Below the pieces are notes generated by a model. The model saw only the letters and a program-made list of their open reading frames with translations. It did no database searches and had not been told where the DNA came from. DNA of 64,000 bases from Sphingobium algorifonticola (lineage in GTDB: Bacteria; Pseudomonadota; Alphaproteobacteria; Sphingomonadales; Sphingomonadaceae), in contig NZ_RZUL01000001.1 in assembly GCF_004005485.1 (NCBI RefSeq), positions 868,001 through 932,000 on the forward strand, written 5' to 3'. Every line of letters starts with the position of its first letter. Position 1 is the first letter of the stretch. Below are positions 45,649 through 54,769 of the stretch, piece by piece. The translations under genes and the position numbers were made by a program.

Positions 45649-46856
45649 CGCACAACCCAAGGATCGAGCACCGGCTTGACCGCCAGAGCAGGGGGGACCC
45701 GGTTTGCACCGATCCTGCGGTCCAGTTCTTCATGCCAGTGATAGATGCGGCGTTCCTGATAATTCAGCGGCATCCCCCGGAACCCGGGCGATTCAATCGA
45801 TTCCTGTATTTGCGGCGCAAATTGCAGATCCTCGTACAATATCCGTTCCCAGTTGGCGGTCCGCTGTTCCCAGCGCGGATGGGGGTCAGCCGGGTCATAA
45901 TCCGGCGCGATCCAGGTCGACACCACGCGGCAGCGATTGTCGGCGACCGGCCAGAATTGCAAGAGCGGGATGCCGGAATCCGACGGCGGCATCACGAAAT
46001 TGGGAAAGATGTGATAGCTGACATTGTTGTCGCGCGGTATTTCCGTCACGGTTTCGATCTTCGGCATACCGCGCGTACCCGGGTCGGTCCAGTCGGGCCG
46101 ACGGTTGGGCGTTATCATCCGCGAATGCCCCTTGGGCCACAGGGTGATCGTCATCCCCTTGTGATCCAGAAAGCGATCGACCGTATCGACGTGGATCGAC
46201 TTGAGATGATAGACTTCGAGGAAGGCGTCCAGCAGGACCTTCACATTGCACGGCACATCGTAGGACCGGCTTTCGACAAAGCGCAACTGGTCGAGCGCAT
46301 ATTGGCCAAGCTCGTCCGCCATCGGGCCAAGATGCGCCATAAGCGGCTGGGCTTCGGCATCTTCGTTGATGAAGATCAGATTGCCGATCGTCTCGCATCG
46401 CACGGCCTTCAAGGACCGGCAGGCGAAGTCCAGGTCGACGAAATCACGCCGGTCGCGCACCGCCGTCAGCCGCCCCTCCAGCGTATAGCTCCACCCGTGA
46501 TAGCCGCAGATGAAACCGCGCGACTGACCGCTGTCTTCCTTCACGAGCGGCGCGCCGCGATGCTGACACGTATTGTAGAAGGCGCGGAAACCCCCCTGGA
46601 GATCGCGTACGACAAGGATCGGCGAACCGGTACTGCGGACGAGCATCCAGCTGCCCGGTTCGGGAATCTGGTCGGCATGGCAGGCGTAAAGCCAGGCGCG
46701 CTTCCACATCAATTCACGTTCGAGCGCAAGAAAATCGCTATCGACATAGCGTCCGGCGGGAATGTCCGAAAAGGCCGGAAAACCCTCGGGCGGTGCCTTG
46801 CGCGCCGTTTCATAGGCCATGGCCTGTTTCAGAAGCTCTGCTTGCGCCGCATCCAT
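45645..46856 (-). CDS. Rieske-type aromatic ring-hydroxylating oxygenase, alpha subunit
   Basis: A 403-residue oxygenase component. The Rieske [2Fe-2S] ligands are CQHRG and CGYHGW, in the N-terminal third. The mononuclear iron site is in the NVKVLLDAFLEVYHLKSIHVDT region, with two His, and a later Asp. Such enzymes insert one or two oxygens into aromatic or related substrates, using electrons from a separate reductase/ferredoxin, not encoded nearby. No beta subunit follows, so it may be of the alpha-only type. The start is uncertain: 46856 removes a Met-rich lead that looks non-coding; the frame is open to 46913. The SDR gene follows with a four-base overlap. Confidence 0.87.
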   Translation of the reverse strand: MDAAQAELLKQAMAYETARKAPPEGFPAFSDIPAGRYVDSDFLALERELMWKRAWLYACHADQIPEPGSWMLVRSTGSPILVVRDLQGGFRAFYNTCQHRGAPLVKEDSGQSRGFICGYHGWSYTLEGRLTAVRDRRDFVDLDFACRSLKAVRCETIGNLIFINEDAEAQPLMAHLGPMADELGQYALDQLRFVESRSYDVPCNVKVLLDAFLEVYHLKSIHVDTVDRFLDHKGMTITLWPKGHSRMITPNRRPDWTDPGTRGMPKIETVTEIPRDNNVSYHIFPNFVMPPSDSGIPLLQFWPVADNRCRVVSTWIAPDYDPADPHPRWEQRTANWERILYEDLQFAPQIQESIESPGFRGMPLNYQERRIYHWHEELDRRIGANRVPPALAVKPVLDPWVVR

Positions 46857-46967
46857 CGTCCCGGAATCCCCGTTTCTATCGGCGCACATTAGCATCGCCA
46901 TCGTATAAAACAATCATGAATGTTTTTTATCTGACGTGGTCGAATGTGGGGTGACGCAGGAACCGAG

Positions 46968-48071
46968 ATGTACGGGAAAACGTATGTTGCCGGTCTCTTG
47001 CCGAAAGCCCCTGGTTCCATGACGACAACCATCGAAACGTCCGATGACCCCGCGGCAGCATCGCTGGTGTTCACCAGTGACGACATGCCGGGCATCAGCC
47101 GCCGTAGATCGGGCAAGGGCTTTACATATCGCGATCCACACGGGCGCACGATCCGCGACAAGAGCGAATGCATGCGCATCCGCGCGCTGGCGATTCCGCC
47201 CGCCTATCGCGATGTGTGGATCTGCCCGCTGCCCAACGGCCATCTGCAGGCAACCGGGCGCGACGCACGCGACCGCAAGCAGTATCGCTATCACCCCGAT
47301 TTCCGCGCCGAACGCGACCGGGACAAGTTCGCGCATCTGATCGCCTTTGCCCGCGCCTTACCCGGCATTCGCGCGCGCGTACACGCCGACATGAAGTTAC
47401 GGGGCCTGCCGCGCGCCAAAGTGCTGGCGACGATCGTGCATCTGCTCGACATTTCGATGATCCGGGTCGGCAACACCGATTACGCGCGCCAGAACCGCAG
47501 TTTCGGCCTCACCACCTTGCAACGTCGCCATGCGGCCCTTGCGGGATCGACCCTGCGGATGACGTTCAAGGGGAAAAGCGGCCAGCCCTGGGACGTGACG
47601 ATCCGCGACCGGCGCGTCGCCCGGCTGCTGAAGGCGATGCAGGAGTTACCGGGACAGCATTTGTTCCAGTATCTGGACGACGACGGAGAAGCCTCCGCCG
47701 TAAACTCCAGCGACGTCAATGCCTATCTCAAGGCGATCAGCGGATCGGCGATCACGGCCAAGGATTTTCGCACCTGGCACGGCACTGTCCTCGCCGCGCT
47801 CGAACTGGCGGCCTGCGCCCCGGTCGAGAATGTGACCGCGAGCAGACGAGTCCTGGCGGCCGCTATAGACAGGGTTGCGGCACGGCTGGGCAACACGCGC
47901 ACCGTCTGCCGGACCTGTTACATACACCCCGCTGTGATCGCGGGGTTTGAAGGCGGTACGTTAAGGATCAGAATAGGTGACGCCGGGACATCCGAGACCA
48001 CAGACGCGCTTAACGCCGGGGAAAAGGCCGTTCTGAACTTTCTGCGCCGCGCCGCACGTGCCCAACCATAG
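46968..48071 (+). CDS. DNA topoisomerase IB
   Basis: A 367-residue poxvirus-like bacterial topoisomerase IB, which relaxes supercoils through a 3'-phosphotyrosine nick. The N-terminal domain carries GFTYRDPHGRTIRD. The catalytic domain contains RVGNTDYARQNRSFGLTTL (Arg), the FKGKSGQPW loop (Lys), KDFRTWHGT (Arg and His) and the nucleophile Tyr in TCYIHPAVI. All five catalytic residues are thus present. The ATG at 46968 has an AGGA Shine-Dalgarno at a 6-base spacing and is preferred over 46944 or 47019. It is divergent from the Rieske oxygenase. Standalone gene. Confidence 0.93.
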   Translation: MYGKTYVAGLLPKAPGSMTTTIETSDDPAAASLVFTSDDMPGISRRRSGKGFTYRDPHGRTIRDKSECMRIRALAIPPAYRDVWICPLPNGHLQATGRDARDRKQYRYHPDFRAERDRDKFAHLIAFARALPGIRARVHADMKLRGLPRAKVLATIVHLLDISMIRVGNTDYARQNRSFGLTTLQRRHAALAGSTLRMTFKGKSGQPWDVTIRDRRVARLLKAMQELPGQHLFQYLDDDGEASAVNSSDVNAYLKAISGSAITAKDFRTWHGTVLAALELAACAPVENVTASRRVLAAAIDRVAARLGNTRTVCRTCYIHPAVIAGFEGGTLRIRIGDAGTSETTDALNAGEKAVLNFLRRAARAQP

Positions 48072-48150
48072 CAAGGGGTCACGCTTGCCAGCGCCTTTCC
48101 TCCACGCCTATATCGCGCAGGACGGGACGCTGCCGCAAAGGGCTTGATGA

Positions 48151-48777
48151 ATGATCCGCACAACGACCATGCCCTTCAAGGCCCAAGGGCAGGCTGCGCT
48201 CGGCCCGGCGGCGCTGATGGCGCTGATGGCGCTGACGGCCTGCGACAGCGGGGAAAAGCGGAGCAGCACCGGCGAAAGTCTGGCGGCGCAAGGGACCGCC
48301 ATCGTCTCTGCGGATAATGCGGCCGAAACACTGCCGGGCACACCCATGGCGCAGCGGATCGCCGTTGTCGGCCTGCTCAACAAGCGCAATGGCCAGACTC
48401 GCGATCTCGTCATGAAGCCGGGCCAGGCGCAGCGTGTCGGGGATGCGGTGGTGCGGGTGCGCGCCTGTGAACAGACCGCCCCTTGGGAGAATACGCCCGA
48501 AGTGGGCGCATTCGTGCAGCTCGACGTGCGCAGCGCAGGCAGCGGGAAATGGTATCGCGTTTTCTCCGGCTGGCTGTTCAGGGACCGGCCCGAACGCAAT
48601 GTGGTGGAGCATCCCATATACGACGTCTGGGTGCGGGAATGCCGGATGTCCTGGCCGGAAACCGGCCCCGAAACGATCAAATCGGGTGTGAAGGCGGCTC
48701 GTGGAGCAGGCGCCGCTTCCGACACGACGGCGCCGAACGCCGCCGCACCAGAACCAGCGGAGAACGCCGCAAACTGA
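48151..48777 (+). CDS. DUF2155 lipoprotein
   Basis: A 208-residue exported protein. A hydrophobic stretch ends in a lipobox LTAC (Cys about 31), so it should be lipidated. The DUF2155 core is recognised by [19 protein letters not shown], a VRVRACEQ segment, [12 protein letters not shown] and the [14 protein letters not shown] end with paired Cys. The C-terminal 35 residues are an Ala/Pro-rich tail. The family is common in alphaproteobacteria, envelope-associated, function unknown. An AAGGG Shine-Dalgarno precedes the ATG; an internal ATG six codons later is an alternative. Confidence 0.85.
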   Translation: MIRTTTMPFKAQGQAALGPAALMALMALTACDSGEKRSSTGESLAAQGTAIVSADNAAETLPGTPMAQRIAVVGLLNKRNGQTRDLVMKPGQAQRVGDAVVRVRACEQTAPWENTPEVGAFVQLDVRSAGSGKWYRVFSGWLFRDRPERNVVEHPIYDVWVRECRMSWPETGPETIKSGVKAARGAGAASDTTAPNAAAPEPAENAAN

Positions 48778-48824
48778 AAACGGCCGCTACCCGGCAAACC
48801 ACATTACCATCGATATAGTAACAA

Positions 48825-48853
48825 TTGACACCAGTTTGATGACCTGCGATATT
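48825..48853 (+). promoter_or_regulatory. Candidate sigma70 promoter for hppD
   Basis: TTGACA (48825-48830) and GATATT (48848-48853) are separated by 17 bases in an AT-richer patch, with about 33 bases from the -10 box to the hppD start. Good -35, moderate -10. Confidence 0.5.
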
Positions 48854-48886
48854 CAAGTCGACACCTTCATCATACTGGAGCATCCG

Positions 48887-49972
48887 ATGGCCGATCTGTT
48901 CGATAACCCGCTTGGCCTCGACGGGTTCGAGTTCGTGGAATTCTGCGCGCCCGAAAAGGGACTGCTCGAGCCGGTATTCGCGACCATGGGCTTTACCCAC
49001 ATTGCCCGCCATCGGTCGAAGGATGTCGACCTGTGGCGGCAGGGGGGGATCAACCTGATCGCGAATTACGAGCCGAAAAGTCCGGCCGCTTATTTTGCGG
49101 CGGAACATGGTCCTTCGGCCTGCGGCATGGCATTCCGGGTACGCAACGCCAAAGCCGCTTACGAGGAGGCGTTGCGGCGCGGCGCGGAGCCGGTCCATAC
49201 GACCACAGGCCCCATGGAGCTGCGCATACCCGCGATCCGCGGCATCGGCGGCGCAATCATCTATCTGATCGACCGCTACGGCGATGATCTCTCGATCTAC
49301 GACATCGACTTTGAGTATCTGCCGAATGTGGACAAGCATCCGCAAGGCGCCGGTTTCCAGATGATCGATCATCTGACGCACAACGTCTATGGCGGGCGCA
49401 TGGATCATTGGGCACGCTTTTACGAGCGTATCTTCAATTTCCGGGAAATCCGCTACTTCGACATCAAGGGCGAATATACCGGCCTCACCAGTCGCGCGAT
49501 GACAGCCCCCGACGGCAAGATCCGCATTCCCCTGAACGAGGAGGGCAAGAGCGGCGGTGGCCAGATCGAGGAATATCTGCGCGCCTACAACGGCGAAGGC
49601 ATTCAGCATATCGCGCTGATCTGTGACGATCTCATCACCTGCATAGACCGGTTGAAGGCGTTGGGCGTGCCATTGATGGCGCCGCCGCCCGCGACCTATT
49701 ATGCGATGCTCGACGAGCGGCTGCCCGGCCATGGCGAGCCTGTAGAGGCCCTGAAAGCGCGTGGCATCCTGCTCGACGGGTCCACGGAAAACGGCGATCC
49801 CCGGCTGCTGCTCCAGATATTCGCCCAGCCCCAGATCGGGCCGCTGTTCTTCGAATTCATCCAGCGCAAGAAGGACGAAGGATTCGGCGAAGGCAATTTC
49901 ACGGCCCTGTTCAAGTCGATCGAGGCCGATCAGGTGCAGCGCGGTGCCATCGCGGCGGAACCGGTCGCGTGA
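48887..49972 (+). CDS. hppD: 4-hydroxyphenylpyruvate dioxygenase
   Basis: A 361-residue Fe(II) enzyme converting 4-hydroxyphenylpyruvate to homogentisate in tyrosine catabolism. Iron ligands fall at His162 (IDHLTHNV), His241 (GIQHIAL) and Glu323 (FFEFIQR), within a residue of the Pseudomonas enzyme. The C-terminal [11 protein letters not shown] helix that closes the active site is also present. I chose the ATG at 48887 behind CTGGAG; the frame is open further upstream but unlike the family. The stop overlaps the VOC gene by four bases. No homogentisate dioxygenase is present in the window. Confidence 0.95.
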   Translation: MADLFDNPLGLDGFEFVEFCAPEKGLLEPVFATMGFTHIARHRSKDVDLWRQGGINLIANYEPKSPAAYFAAEHGPSACGMAFRVRNAKAAYEEALRRGAEPVHTTTGPMELRIPAIRGIGGAIIYLIDRYGDDLSIYDIDFEYLPNVDKHPQGAGFQMIDHLTHNVYGGRMDHWARFYERIFNFREIRYFDIKGEYTGLTSRAMTAPDGKIRIPLNEEGKSGGGQIEEYLRAYNGEGIQHIALICDDLITCIDRLKALGVPLMAPPPATYYAMLDERLPGHGEPVEALKARGILLDGSTENGDPRLLLQIFAQPQIGPLFFEFIQRKKDEGFGEGNFTALFKSIEADQVQRGAIAAEPVA

Positions 49973-50523
49973 CCGTGCCGTTCGCGCTGTCGCGCATCCA
50001 TCATGTTGCCTATCGCTGCCGTGATGCGAAGGAGACGGCCGACTGGTACGCCCGCGTCCTGGGCATGCCGTTCCAGACGGCCTTTTCAGAGGATCACGTA
50101 CCCTCGACCGGTGCATATGATCCTTACATGCATATCTTTCTGGATTGCGGCGGCGGCAATGTCATCGCCTTCTTCGAGCTACCCAATCAGCCGGAGATGG
50201 GCCGCGACCCGAATACGCCCGCATGGGTCCAGCATATCGCCTTCGAAGTGCCTGACCGCGCGGCGCTGATGGCCGCGAAACACCATATCGAAGCGCAGGG
50301 CATCGAAGTCCTCGGGCCGACCTATCACGGCATTTTCCGGTCGATCTATTTCTTTGACCCCAACGGACACCGGCTGGAACTCGCCTGCAACATCGGCACC
50401 GCCGAGCAGCACGACGAACTCAGACGCGTCGCGCCGCTAATGCTCGACGAGTGGAGCCGGACCAAACAGGCCCCGCGCCATGCCGACTGGCTTCATCGCG
50501 ATCCCGAACTGGTCAAGGAGTGA
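49969..50523 (+). CDS. VOC (glyoxalase/extradiol) family protein
   Basis: A 184-residue vicinal-oxygen-chelate protein starting at a GTG that overlaps the hppD stop (GTGA). The beta-alpha-beta core reads [20 protein letters not shown] and, later, [11 protein letters not shown] and [11 protein letters not shown]. Putative metal ligands are His at about 12, the His in VQHIAF and Glu in RLELA. It could be an isomerase, lyase or dioxygenase acting on a compound near 4-hydroxyphenylpyruvate or homogentisate, judging only from coupling to hppD. Confidence 0.85.
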   Translation: MTVPFALSRIHHVAYRCRDAKETADWYARVLGMPFQTAFSEDHVPSTGAYDPYMHIFLDCGGGNVIAFFELPNQPEMGRDPNTPAWVQHIAFEVPDRAALMAAKHHIEAQGIEVLGPTYHGIFRSIYFFDPNGHRLELACNIGTAEQHDELRRVAPLMLDEWSRTKQAPRHADWLHRDPELVKE

Positions 50524-50906
50524 CATCGCCCGATGGAAGGGCCATGGTCCGTACAACGGATTTCATGGTGGTGGAGGCAGTCGAAGGTAAACCTGTCTCT
50601 GCGTCGTATCCCTGTTAAGCAGGGTATTTACAGGGAAATTTGCTAAATCCTTGCCCATTCGCGCTTTGGCGAACGCAAGAGCTAGCGGAAACTGGCGGAA
50701 ATCCTTACATTGGAGGTGCAAAATCCCTGAGACCATAAACAGGGAATTATATCGCTTTTTCAGGGAGCATGACATGGCTGAGCAGGGAGATGCAGGTCAA
50801 CCCGCCCATTGTGGGTGCCCCGATGCGGCTGGTGGGTTGTTCCGTCCTGGATATCATCATCTCGCTGCCGCCGATGCCCTTTTCTCGATAGCCAAGCTGA
50901 ATGGCT
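50524..50906. other. 383-base intergenic region with CAGGGA repeats
   Basis: No convincing gene. The word CAGGGW/R recurs at 50620, 50631, 50740, 50761 and 50783. Two CCCTG...CAGGG inverted pairs occur (50610-50624, and 50725-50744). Open frames here translate to short peptides with recurring REI/GI-type patterns as expected from the repeats, without gene-like features. It may be a decayed repeat element at the edge of the accessory region. Confidence 0.5.
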
Positions 50907-52070
50907 CTATTGAGATAACATGGAGAGCCTGCGCGCGACGTAAGTCTCAACGCCCATCGCGCGCGCGATACCTGCAGCGGAAAAGACGAGATTGCGGAAC
51001 CAGGCTGGCATGGTCTCCATGGCTTCCAGCTTATCGGTAAGCCCGCGAATATCGTGATCGAAAGCGCCCATTCGCTCATTCCCATAATGTGCCAGAAAGG
51101 CAACGGCACGCGATGGATCGTCGAGCATCTGTGCAATCTGGTTACTCAACAGTTCGGCATCGGCGAGACCTGCGTTCATACCCTGGCCGCCCGCCGGGCT
51201 GTTCAAATGCGCAGAATCCCCTGCAAGAACCACCCGTCCCTGGACGAACTGCGCCGACCGTCGTTCATGCTTGCGGTAGGACGCCACCCAAAGCGTCTCG
51301 CGCCATGCATCTGGACCAAAGATCGCATTTGCCAAGTCACGCGCCCTTTCGGGCAACGCTGCATCCGTCGCAGTCTCCGGCACGGCAGACTCGATGATCC
51401 TCCACACGCCTTTTGAAAAGCGGATAGCGATCGTGAATGACGCTGCCTTGGGATCTGCCAGCCAGCCGTCGGCGATGTCGGACTCCGGACTCACTCTTAT
51501 GTCAGCGAGAACCGCACGCGTGCGATAGGTCTTGCCTTCAAGTTCCCAGCCGAGTTGCGCGCGGACGCTCGAATGGGCACCATCCGCTCCAACAAGGACA
51601 CCCGTTTCGAAGGCTATTCCCCCACCGGCAGCAACCAGGACCTTCTCTCGGTGCTGTTCGAAGCGCTCGAACGGCGTGTCGAATGCCACCTCAACCAAGC
51701 CTGTGGTCCGTGCCGCATCAAGCAGGATCCTCTCCGTTTTGTCCTGTGAGAGCGCAAGAGCAAACGGCGTCGATGTTCGGTCGGCCAACATGCCAAAATC
51801 GAATGTGAAGAGCGGCCTGTGATCGGTGGCGCGAAGGATCCGAATAGCATCATTCCGCTGACCGGCGGCCAGAAGCTTGTCCAATACTCCCAATCGCTCG
51901 AAGTACTGAAGGCTTCGGGGGACGAGCAAGGTCGCACGCGAGTGTGGATCGAGACGCTGCTTCCTTTCAAGCACGACGGACCGGATACCACGCCTCGACA
52001 GGTCCAGTGCAATACTCAAGCCGACCGGCCCGGCACCAGCGATTACTGCGGGTATTTGCTCGATCATCAA
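50907..52070 (-). CDS. FAD-dependent aromatic monooxygenase (PHBH-like fold)
   Basis: A 387-residue class A flavoprotein monooxygenase. The dinucleotide-binding GAGPVGLSIALDLSRRG lies at 12-28. The second FAD motif is VGADGAHSSVRAQLG (GD region) and the third GRVVLAGDSAHLNSPAGGQGMNAGL. These enzymes hydroxylate phenols or polyketides with NAD(P)H and O2. The C-terminal thioredoxin-like domain of TfdB/PheA types is absent and the protein is short, closer to RebH-unrelated, TetX/antibiotic-hydroxylase-like members. It overlaps the upstream gene by four bases, and that gene is divergent from a TetR regulator, so substrate-inducible detoxification or aromatic degradation is likely. Confidence 0.88.
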   Translation of the reverse strand: MMIEQIPAVIAGAGPVGLSIALDLSRRGIRSVVLERKQRLDPHSRATLLVPRSLQYFERLGVLDKLLAAGQRNDAIRILRATDHRPLFTFDFGMLADRTSTPFALALSQDKTERILLDAARTTGLVEVAFDTPFERFEQHREKVLVAAGGGIAFETGVLVGADGAHSSVRAQLGWELEGKTYRTRAVLADIRVSPESDIADGWLADPKAASFTIAIRFSKGVWRIIESAVPETATDAALPERARDLANAIFGPDAWRETLWVASYRKHERRSAQFVQGRVVLAGDSAHLNSPAGGQGMNAGLADAELLSNQIAQMLDDPSRAVAFLAHYGNERMGAFDHDIRGLTDKLEAMETMPAWFRNLVFSAAGIARAMGVETYVARRLSMLSQ

Positions 52071-52693
52071 ACGGCTCCGCCGACGGCAACGAGATCATAA
52101 ACATGATAATCAGGCCTGATCAGACCCATTGTCATGCGTCGCGCAGCATGATTGACGCTGTCCGGATCGACCGCGTGTCGTCCGGTTAACTTCGAGAAGG
52201 CAGCCGCAAAGGCGTGAGGCGATTCCCAGCGGGCATAGGTTGCGATTGCGCCCGCCGTGATTCCTCGAAAAACAGTCGTGCTGATGCAACCAGGCTCCTG
52301 GTTAAAGGCACGGCCATTGCGGATAGTGAATGCTGAAACAGGATGCAGCAGTGGTCGCCAGATGCGAAATATATCTATGATGATCACGCCTGCGTATTTG
52401 TCGGCTAAAGGCGTTGGCACGATGCCCCCAGTGGCACCCCAGTCGTACAGTTGCGATCCAGGCATGGCCGCATCCCGATCATAGCGATAAGCGTCGATGC
52501 TTGCCCATCTTTCTACGGTCACGATGCGCGTGCGATCTTGCGCGGCATGCACCGCATAATTCTCGAGACCGGAATGCCGGGACATTCGTCGTTCTGCCGC
52601 CGCAATAGCGTCCTCGACAGCCTTATCCATTTCATGGGGCACAATATGACGTTCACGAAAGGCATGAGGCCGACGTTTATCAAGAAACATCAT
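52067..52693 (-). CDS. Protein with two dimeric alpha/beta-barrel-like halves
   Basis: A 208-residue soluble protein. Two similar segments, RTRIVTVERWASIDAYR and TAGAIATYARWESPHAFAAA, resemble the beta-strand/helix core of ABM/EthD-type alpha/beta barrels, so it may be a fused duplicate. No cofactor motif. The start at 52693 is chosen for its AAGGA Shine-Dalgarno; the frame is open to 52744 but that extension overlaps the operator. It is coupled to the flavin monooxygenase (ATGA overlap) and may be a partner cyclase, heme-independent monooxygenase or dehydratase. The fold assignment is by eye. Confidence 0.6.
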   Translation of the reverse strand: MMFLDKRRPHAFRERHIVPHEMDKAVEDAIAAAERRMSRHSGLENYAVHAAQDRTRIVTVERWASIDAYRYDRDAAMPGSQLYDWGATGGIVPTPLADKYAGVIIIDIFRIWRPLLHPVSAFTIRNGRAFNQEPGCISTTVFRGITAGAIATYARWESPHAFAAAFSKLTGRHAVDPDSVNHAARRMTMGLIRPDYHVYDLVAVGGAV

Positions 52694-52728
52694 GGTATCC
52701 TTGCTTTCACAGGAGAGTGACATTAACA

Positions 52729-52766
52729 TGGTACGATCGTACAACTTAATTGGTACAGACGTACAA
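52729..52766. promoter_or_regulatory. Tandem TetR operator-like palindromes
   Basis: TGGTACGATCGTACAA (52729-52744) and TGGTACAGACGTACAA (52751-52766) share 14 of 16 positions and repeat with a 22-base period, two helical turns. The first holds a perfect 12-base palindrome GTACGATCGTAC. The pair sits between the divergent TetR gene and the monooxygenase unit and ends 3 bases before the TetR start codon. Confidence 0.8.
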
Positions 52767-52768
52767 GA

Positions 52769-53422
52769 ATGTCAATAAGTGCGACACCACCAGTCGGGAA
52801 AAAGCCTGGTCCGGACGGAGCAGGCACCAGAAAACGTCTGGTCGCGGCGGCGCTTGACCTTTTCGGGCGCAAAGGTTTCGACGGCGTTGGCGCGCGCGAG
52901 ATCGCTGCCGCTGCTGGCGCACCACTGGCAGCCATCCCCTATCATTTCGGTACAAAAGAGGCGCTTTATCGAGCAGCGCTGGAGCAGGTCCGATCAAGAC
53001 TTGGAACCGCTATTGCGCCAGCAGTCGAAGCTGCCAGAGCGGGCCTCGACGGCACACCGGAAGACGCACGTGCGGCCCTTTCCAGGCTGCAGGGAAATCT
53101 CCTACAGATCATCGCTGCAGATCCGGAGGCAGAGAGTTGGGCCAAGCTTCTCGTGCGTGAGCATCTCGACCCAACCGATGCATTCGAGATCGTGTATGAA
53201 GATGCGGTAGGCAACGCCATTGATCTGATCGCCGCGCTTCTGGCGCGCAGCACAGGTAAAAAACCTTCAGATCCTGCCATACTGATCGAGGCGTTCGCCA
53301 AAATGGGCGAAGTGCTTATTTTTCGCGTGACGCAGCATGCCATCGCTCGTCGCCTCGGCTGGTCTGCGTTAGGTCATGAGGAGGCGCACCAAATTGCTGG
53401 TGCCCTTGGTTGGGAAAAGTAG
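52769..53422 (+). CDS. TetR-family transcriptional regulator
   Basis: A 217-residue repressor. The N-terminal helix-turn-helix reads TRKRLVAAALDLFGRKGFDGVGAREIAAAAG, then PYHFGTKEALYRAAL, typical of TetR. The C-terminal domain is of the CerR/DUF1956 type (long helices, with AKLLVREHLDPTDAFE). It probably represses itself and the divergent monooxygenase operon through the two palindromes upstream. No Shine-Dalgarno is seen before the ATG; translation may be leaderless or start slightly differently. Confidence 0.88.
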   Translation: MSISATPPVGKKPGPDGAGTRKRLVAAALDLFGRKGFDGVGAREIAAAAGAPLAAIPYHFGTKEALYRAALEQVRSRLGTAIAPAVEAARAGLDGTPEDARAALSRLQGNLLQIIAADPEAESWAKLLVREHLDPTDAFEIVYEDAVGNAIDLIAALLARSTGKKPSDPAILIEAFAKMGEVLIFRVTQHAIARRLGWSALGHEEAHQIAGALGWEK

Positions 53423-53750
53423 ACACAACGCGAGGCGGGCGCCTTCTCCAAGATGCGTTGGAATTAGTGATACAGCATTCTCAACCCTTATTTCCATTCA
53501 AAAGTCGCAGAACGGCTCGCCGGTTACCTGGATGTAGCATGTCACGAGCCCGCAATACTTCTCGGAGTCAATCTAGCCGTTAGATAGGCGGTGGAATCGT
53601 GGTCTTCGCCGCTAAAGCGCTTTCTTGGCACTGCAGATAGCTGCCACCTCTTCGAGTCCTCGTTGTTTCGCGACGCTTGGACATCCCGCTCCGATATTCT
53701 GTTTAGGCAATCCGCATGGCAACCAGGAACGCCCGAAACGCGGCTGTGTG
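53423..53750. other. 328-base intergenic region, nothing recognised
   Basis: It lies between the TetR stop and the LysR stop (convergent). Base composition is visibly lower in G+C than most of the window. No tRNA, hairpin terminator or convincing gene was found. Confidence 0.4.
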
Positions 53751-54662
53751 TTATTCCAACGGCTGAAAGGATAACTCGCTCTTCAGATAGCTAGCTAGGC
53801 CTTTCGCCAGTGTCTCCAAAGTGAGGCGGACACGAGGCACGTTCCGCAAATCCTCATGCGCTACCACCCAGATTTCCAATGGTGCGGTAATATCCGGCAG
53901 AACACGCCGTAATCCTGGTAGGCTCTTCGCCAATGCGATCTGGCATACGCCGATACCTATTCCAGCATCCATCGCAGCAAGCTGGACATTATCGTTATCG
54001 GACCGCAAAGCGAAGTTCAAAGCTGCCTCGGCTACACCGAGCACCCGAAAAGCGTCGATGATCCTTGTGCCGCGATCTTCCCCGATCAGACGATGTTGCG
54101 CCACCAGTTCGGCCAGCGTGTCGGGTTCGCCAAAGCGGGCAAGATAAACCTTGCTGGCGTACAGCCCCAGCGATGCTGTACCGACGCGGCGCGCTACCAA
54201 TGCGGCCTGCGTCGGCCGATTCATTCTGACCGCGATATCCGCGTCGCGCCGCAGCAAGTCCTCGTTCAGGTCGCTGGCGACAAGTTCGATGGCCAATGCG
54301 GGACTGGCTTCGAACATGCGGGAAAGGATGGCCGGAAGAACCTGAGCAGCCATAAGCTCACTGGCAGCGATCCGCACGGTTCCTGCGTTAATTCCCTCGC
54401 CGGATGCGGTTCGGACGAGCGCCTGCGCGGTCGAGGCCATACTTTCGACATAAGGAATGATCCGCAAAGCTTCTTGCGTTGGCACCAAACCGCTCTGCGA
54501 CCGGGTAAACAGCATCACACCCAATTGCGCTTCCAGCGCTTCAATATGGCGGCGCACAGTAGGTTGCGCCCTGCGCTGACACCGGGCCGCGGCTGAAAGA
54601 CTGCCTGTCTGCGCGACCGCAATGAAGCTCGACAGCAAATCCCAGGACAAGAGCAGGTTCAT
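53751..54662 (-). CDS. LysR-family transcriptional regulator
   Basis: A 303-residue LTTR. The winged helix spans about residues 5-65 (LLSSFIAVAQTGSLSAAARC, PTVRRHIEALEAQLGVMLF). The periplasmic-binding-protein-like effector domain includes TVRIAASELMAAQVLP, the DADIAVRMNRP hinge and a GIGIGVCQIALA segment. It is divergent from the DUF4260 gene and may control it. A palindrome covers its own start codon, consistent with autoregulation. Confidence 0.88.
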   Translation of the reverse strand: MNLLLSWDLLSSFIAVAQTGSLSAAARCQRRAQPTVRRHIEALEAQLGVMLFTRSQSGLVPTQEALRIIPYVESMASTAQALVRTASGEGINAGTVRIAASELMAAQVLPAILSRMFEASPALAIELVASDLNEDLLRRDADIAVRMNRPTQAALVARRVGTASLGLYASKVYLARFGEPDTLAELVAQHRLIGEDRGTRIIDAFRVLGVAEAALNFALRSDNDNVQLAAMDAGIGIGVCQIALAKSLPGLRRVLPDITAPLEIWVVAHEDLRNVPRVRLTLETLAKGLASYLKSELSFQPLE

Positions 54663-54674
54663 ACAAAATGTATG
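54660..54674. promoter_or_regulatory. Palindrome at the LysR start, CATACA-AAA-TGTATG
   Basis: A perfect 6+3+6 inverted repeat overlapping the LysR start codon, in the 107-base divergent region toward the DUF4260 gene. It fits the general shape of an LTTR autoregulatory site, but the location over the start codon is unusual. Confidence 0.5.
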
Positions 54675-54769
54675 AGCGGATGAACAGAATCAGACAATAG
54701 TGTTAATCACGCGATGGCACCATTTCAAAGGCGTCTCAAGCCGGGACAAGCATTTGCTGGAGTTGAACG

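Noticed and set aside
50563..51040. Small frames in the repeat-bearing intergenic region
   Set aside because: Their peptide patterns derive from the CAGGGA repeats and overlap the flavin monooxygenase on the opposite strand.
53591..53794. Small plus-strand frame between the TetR and LysR genes
   Set aside because: No Shine-Dalgarno, no family resemblance and it runs into the end of the LysR gene.
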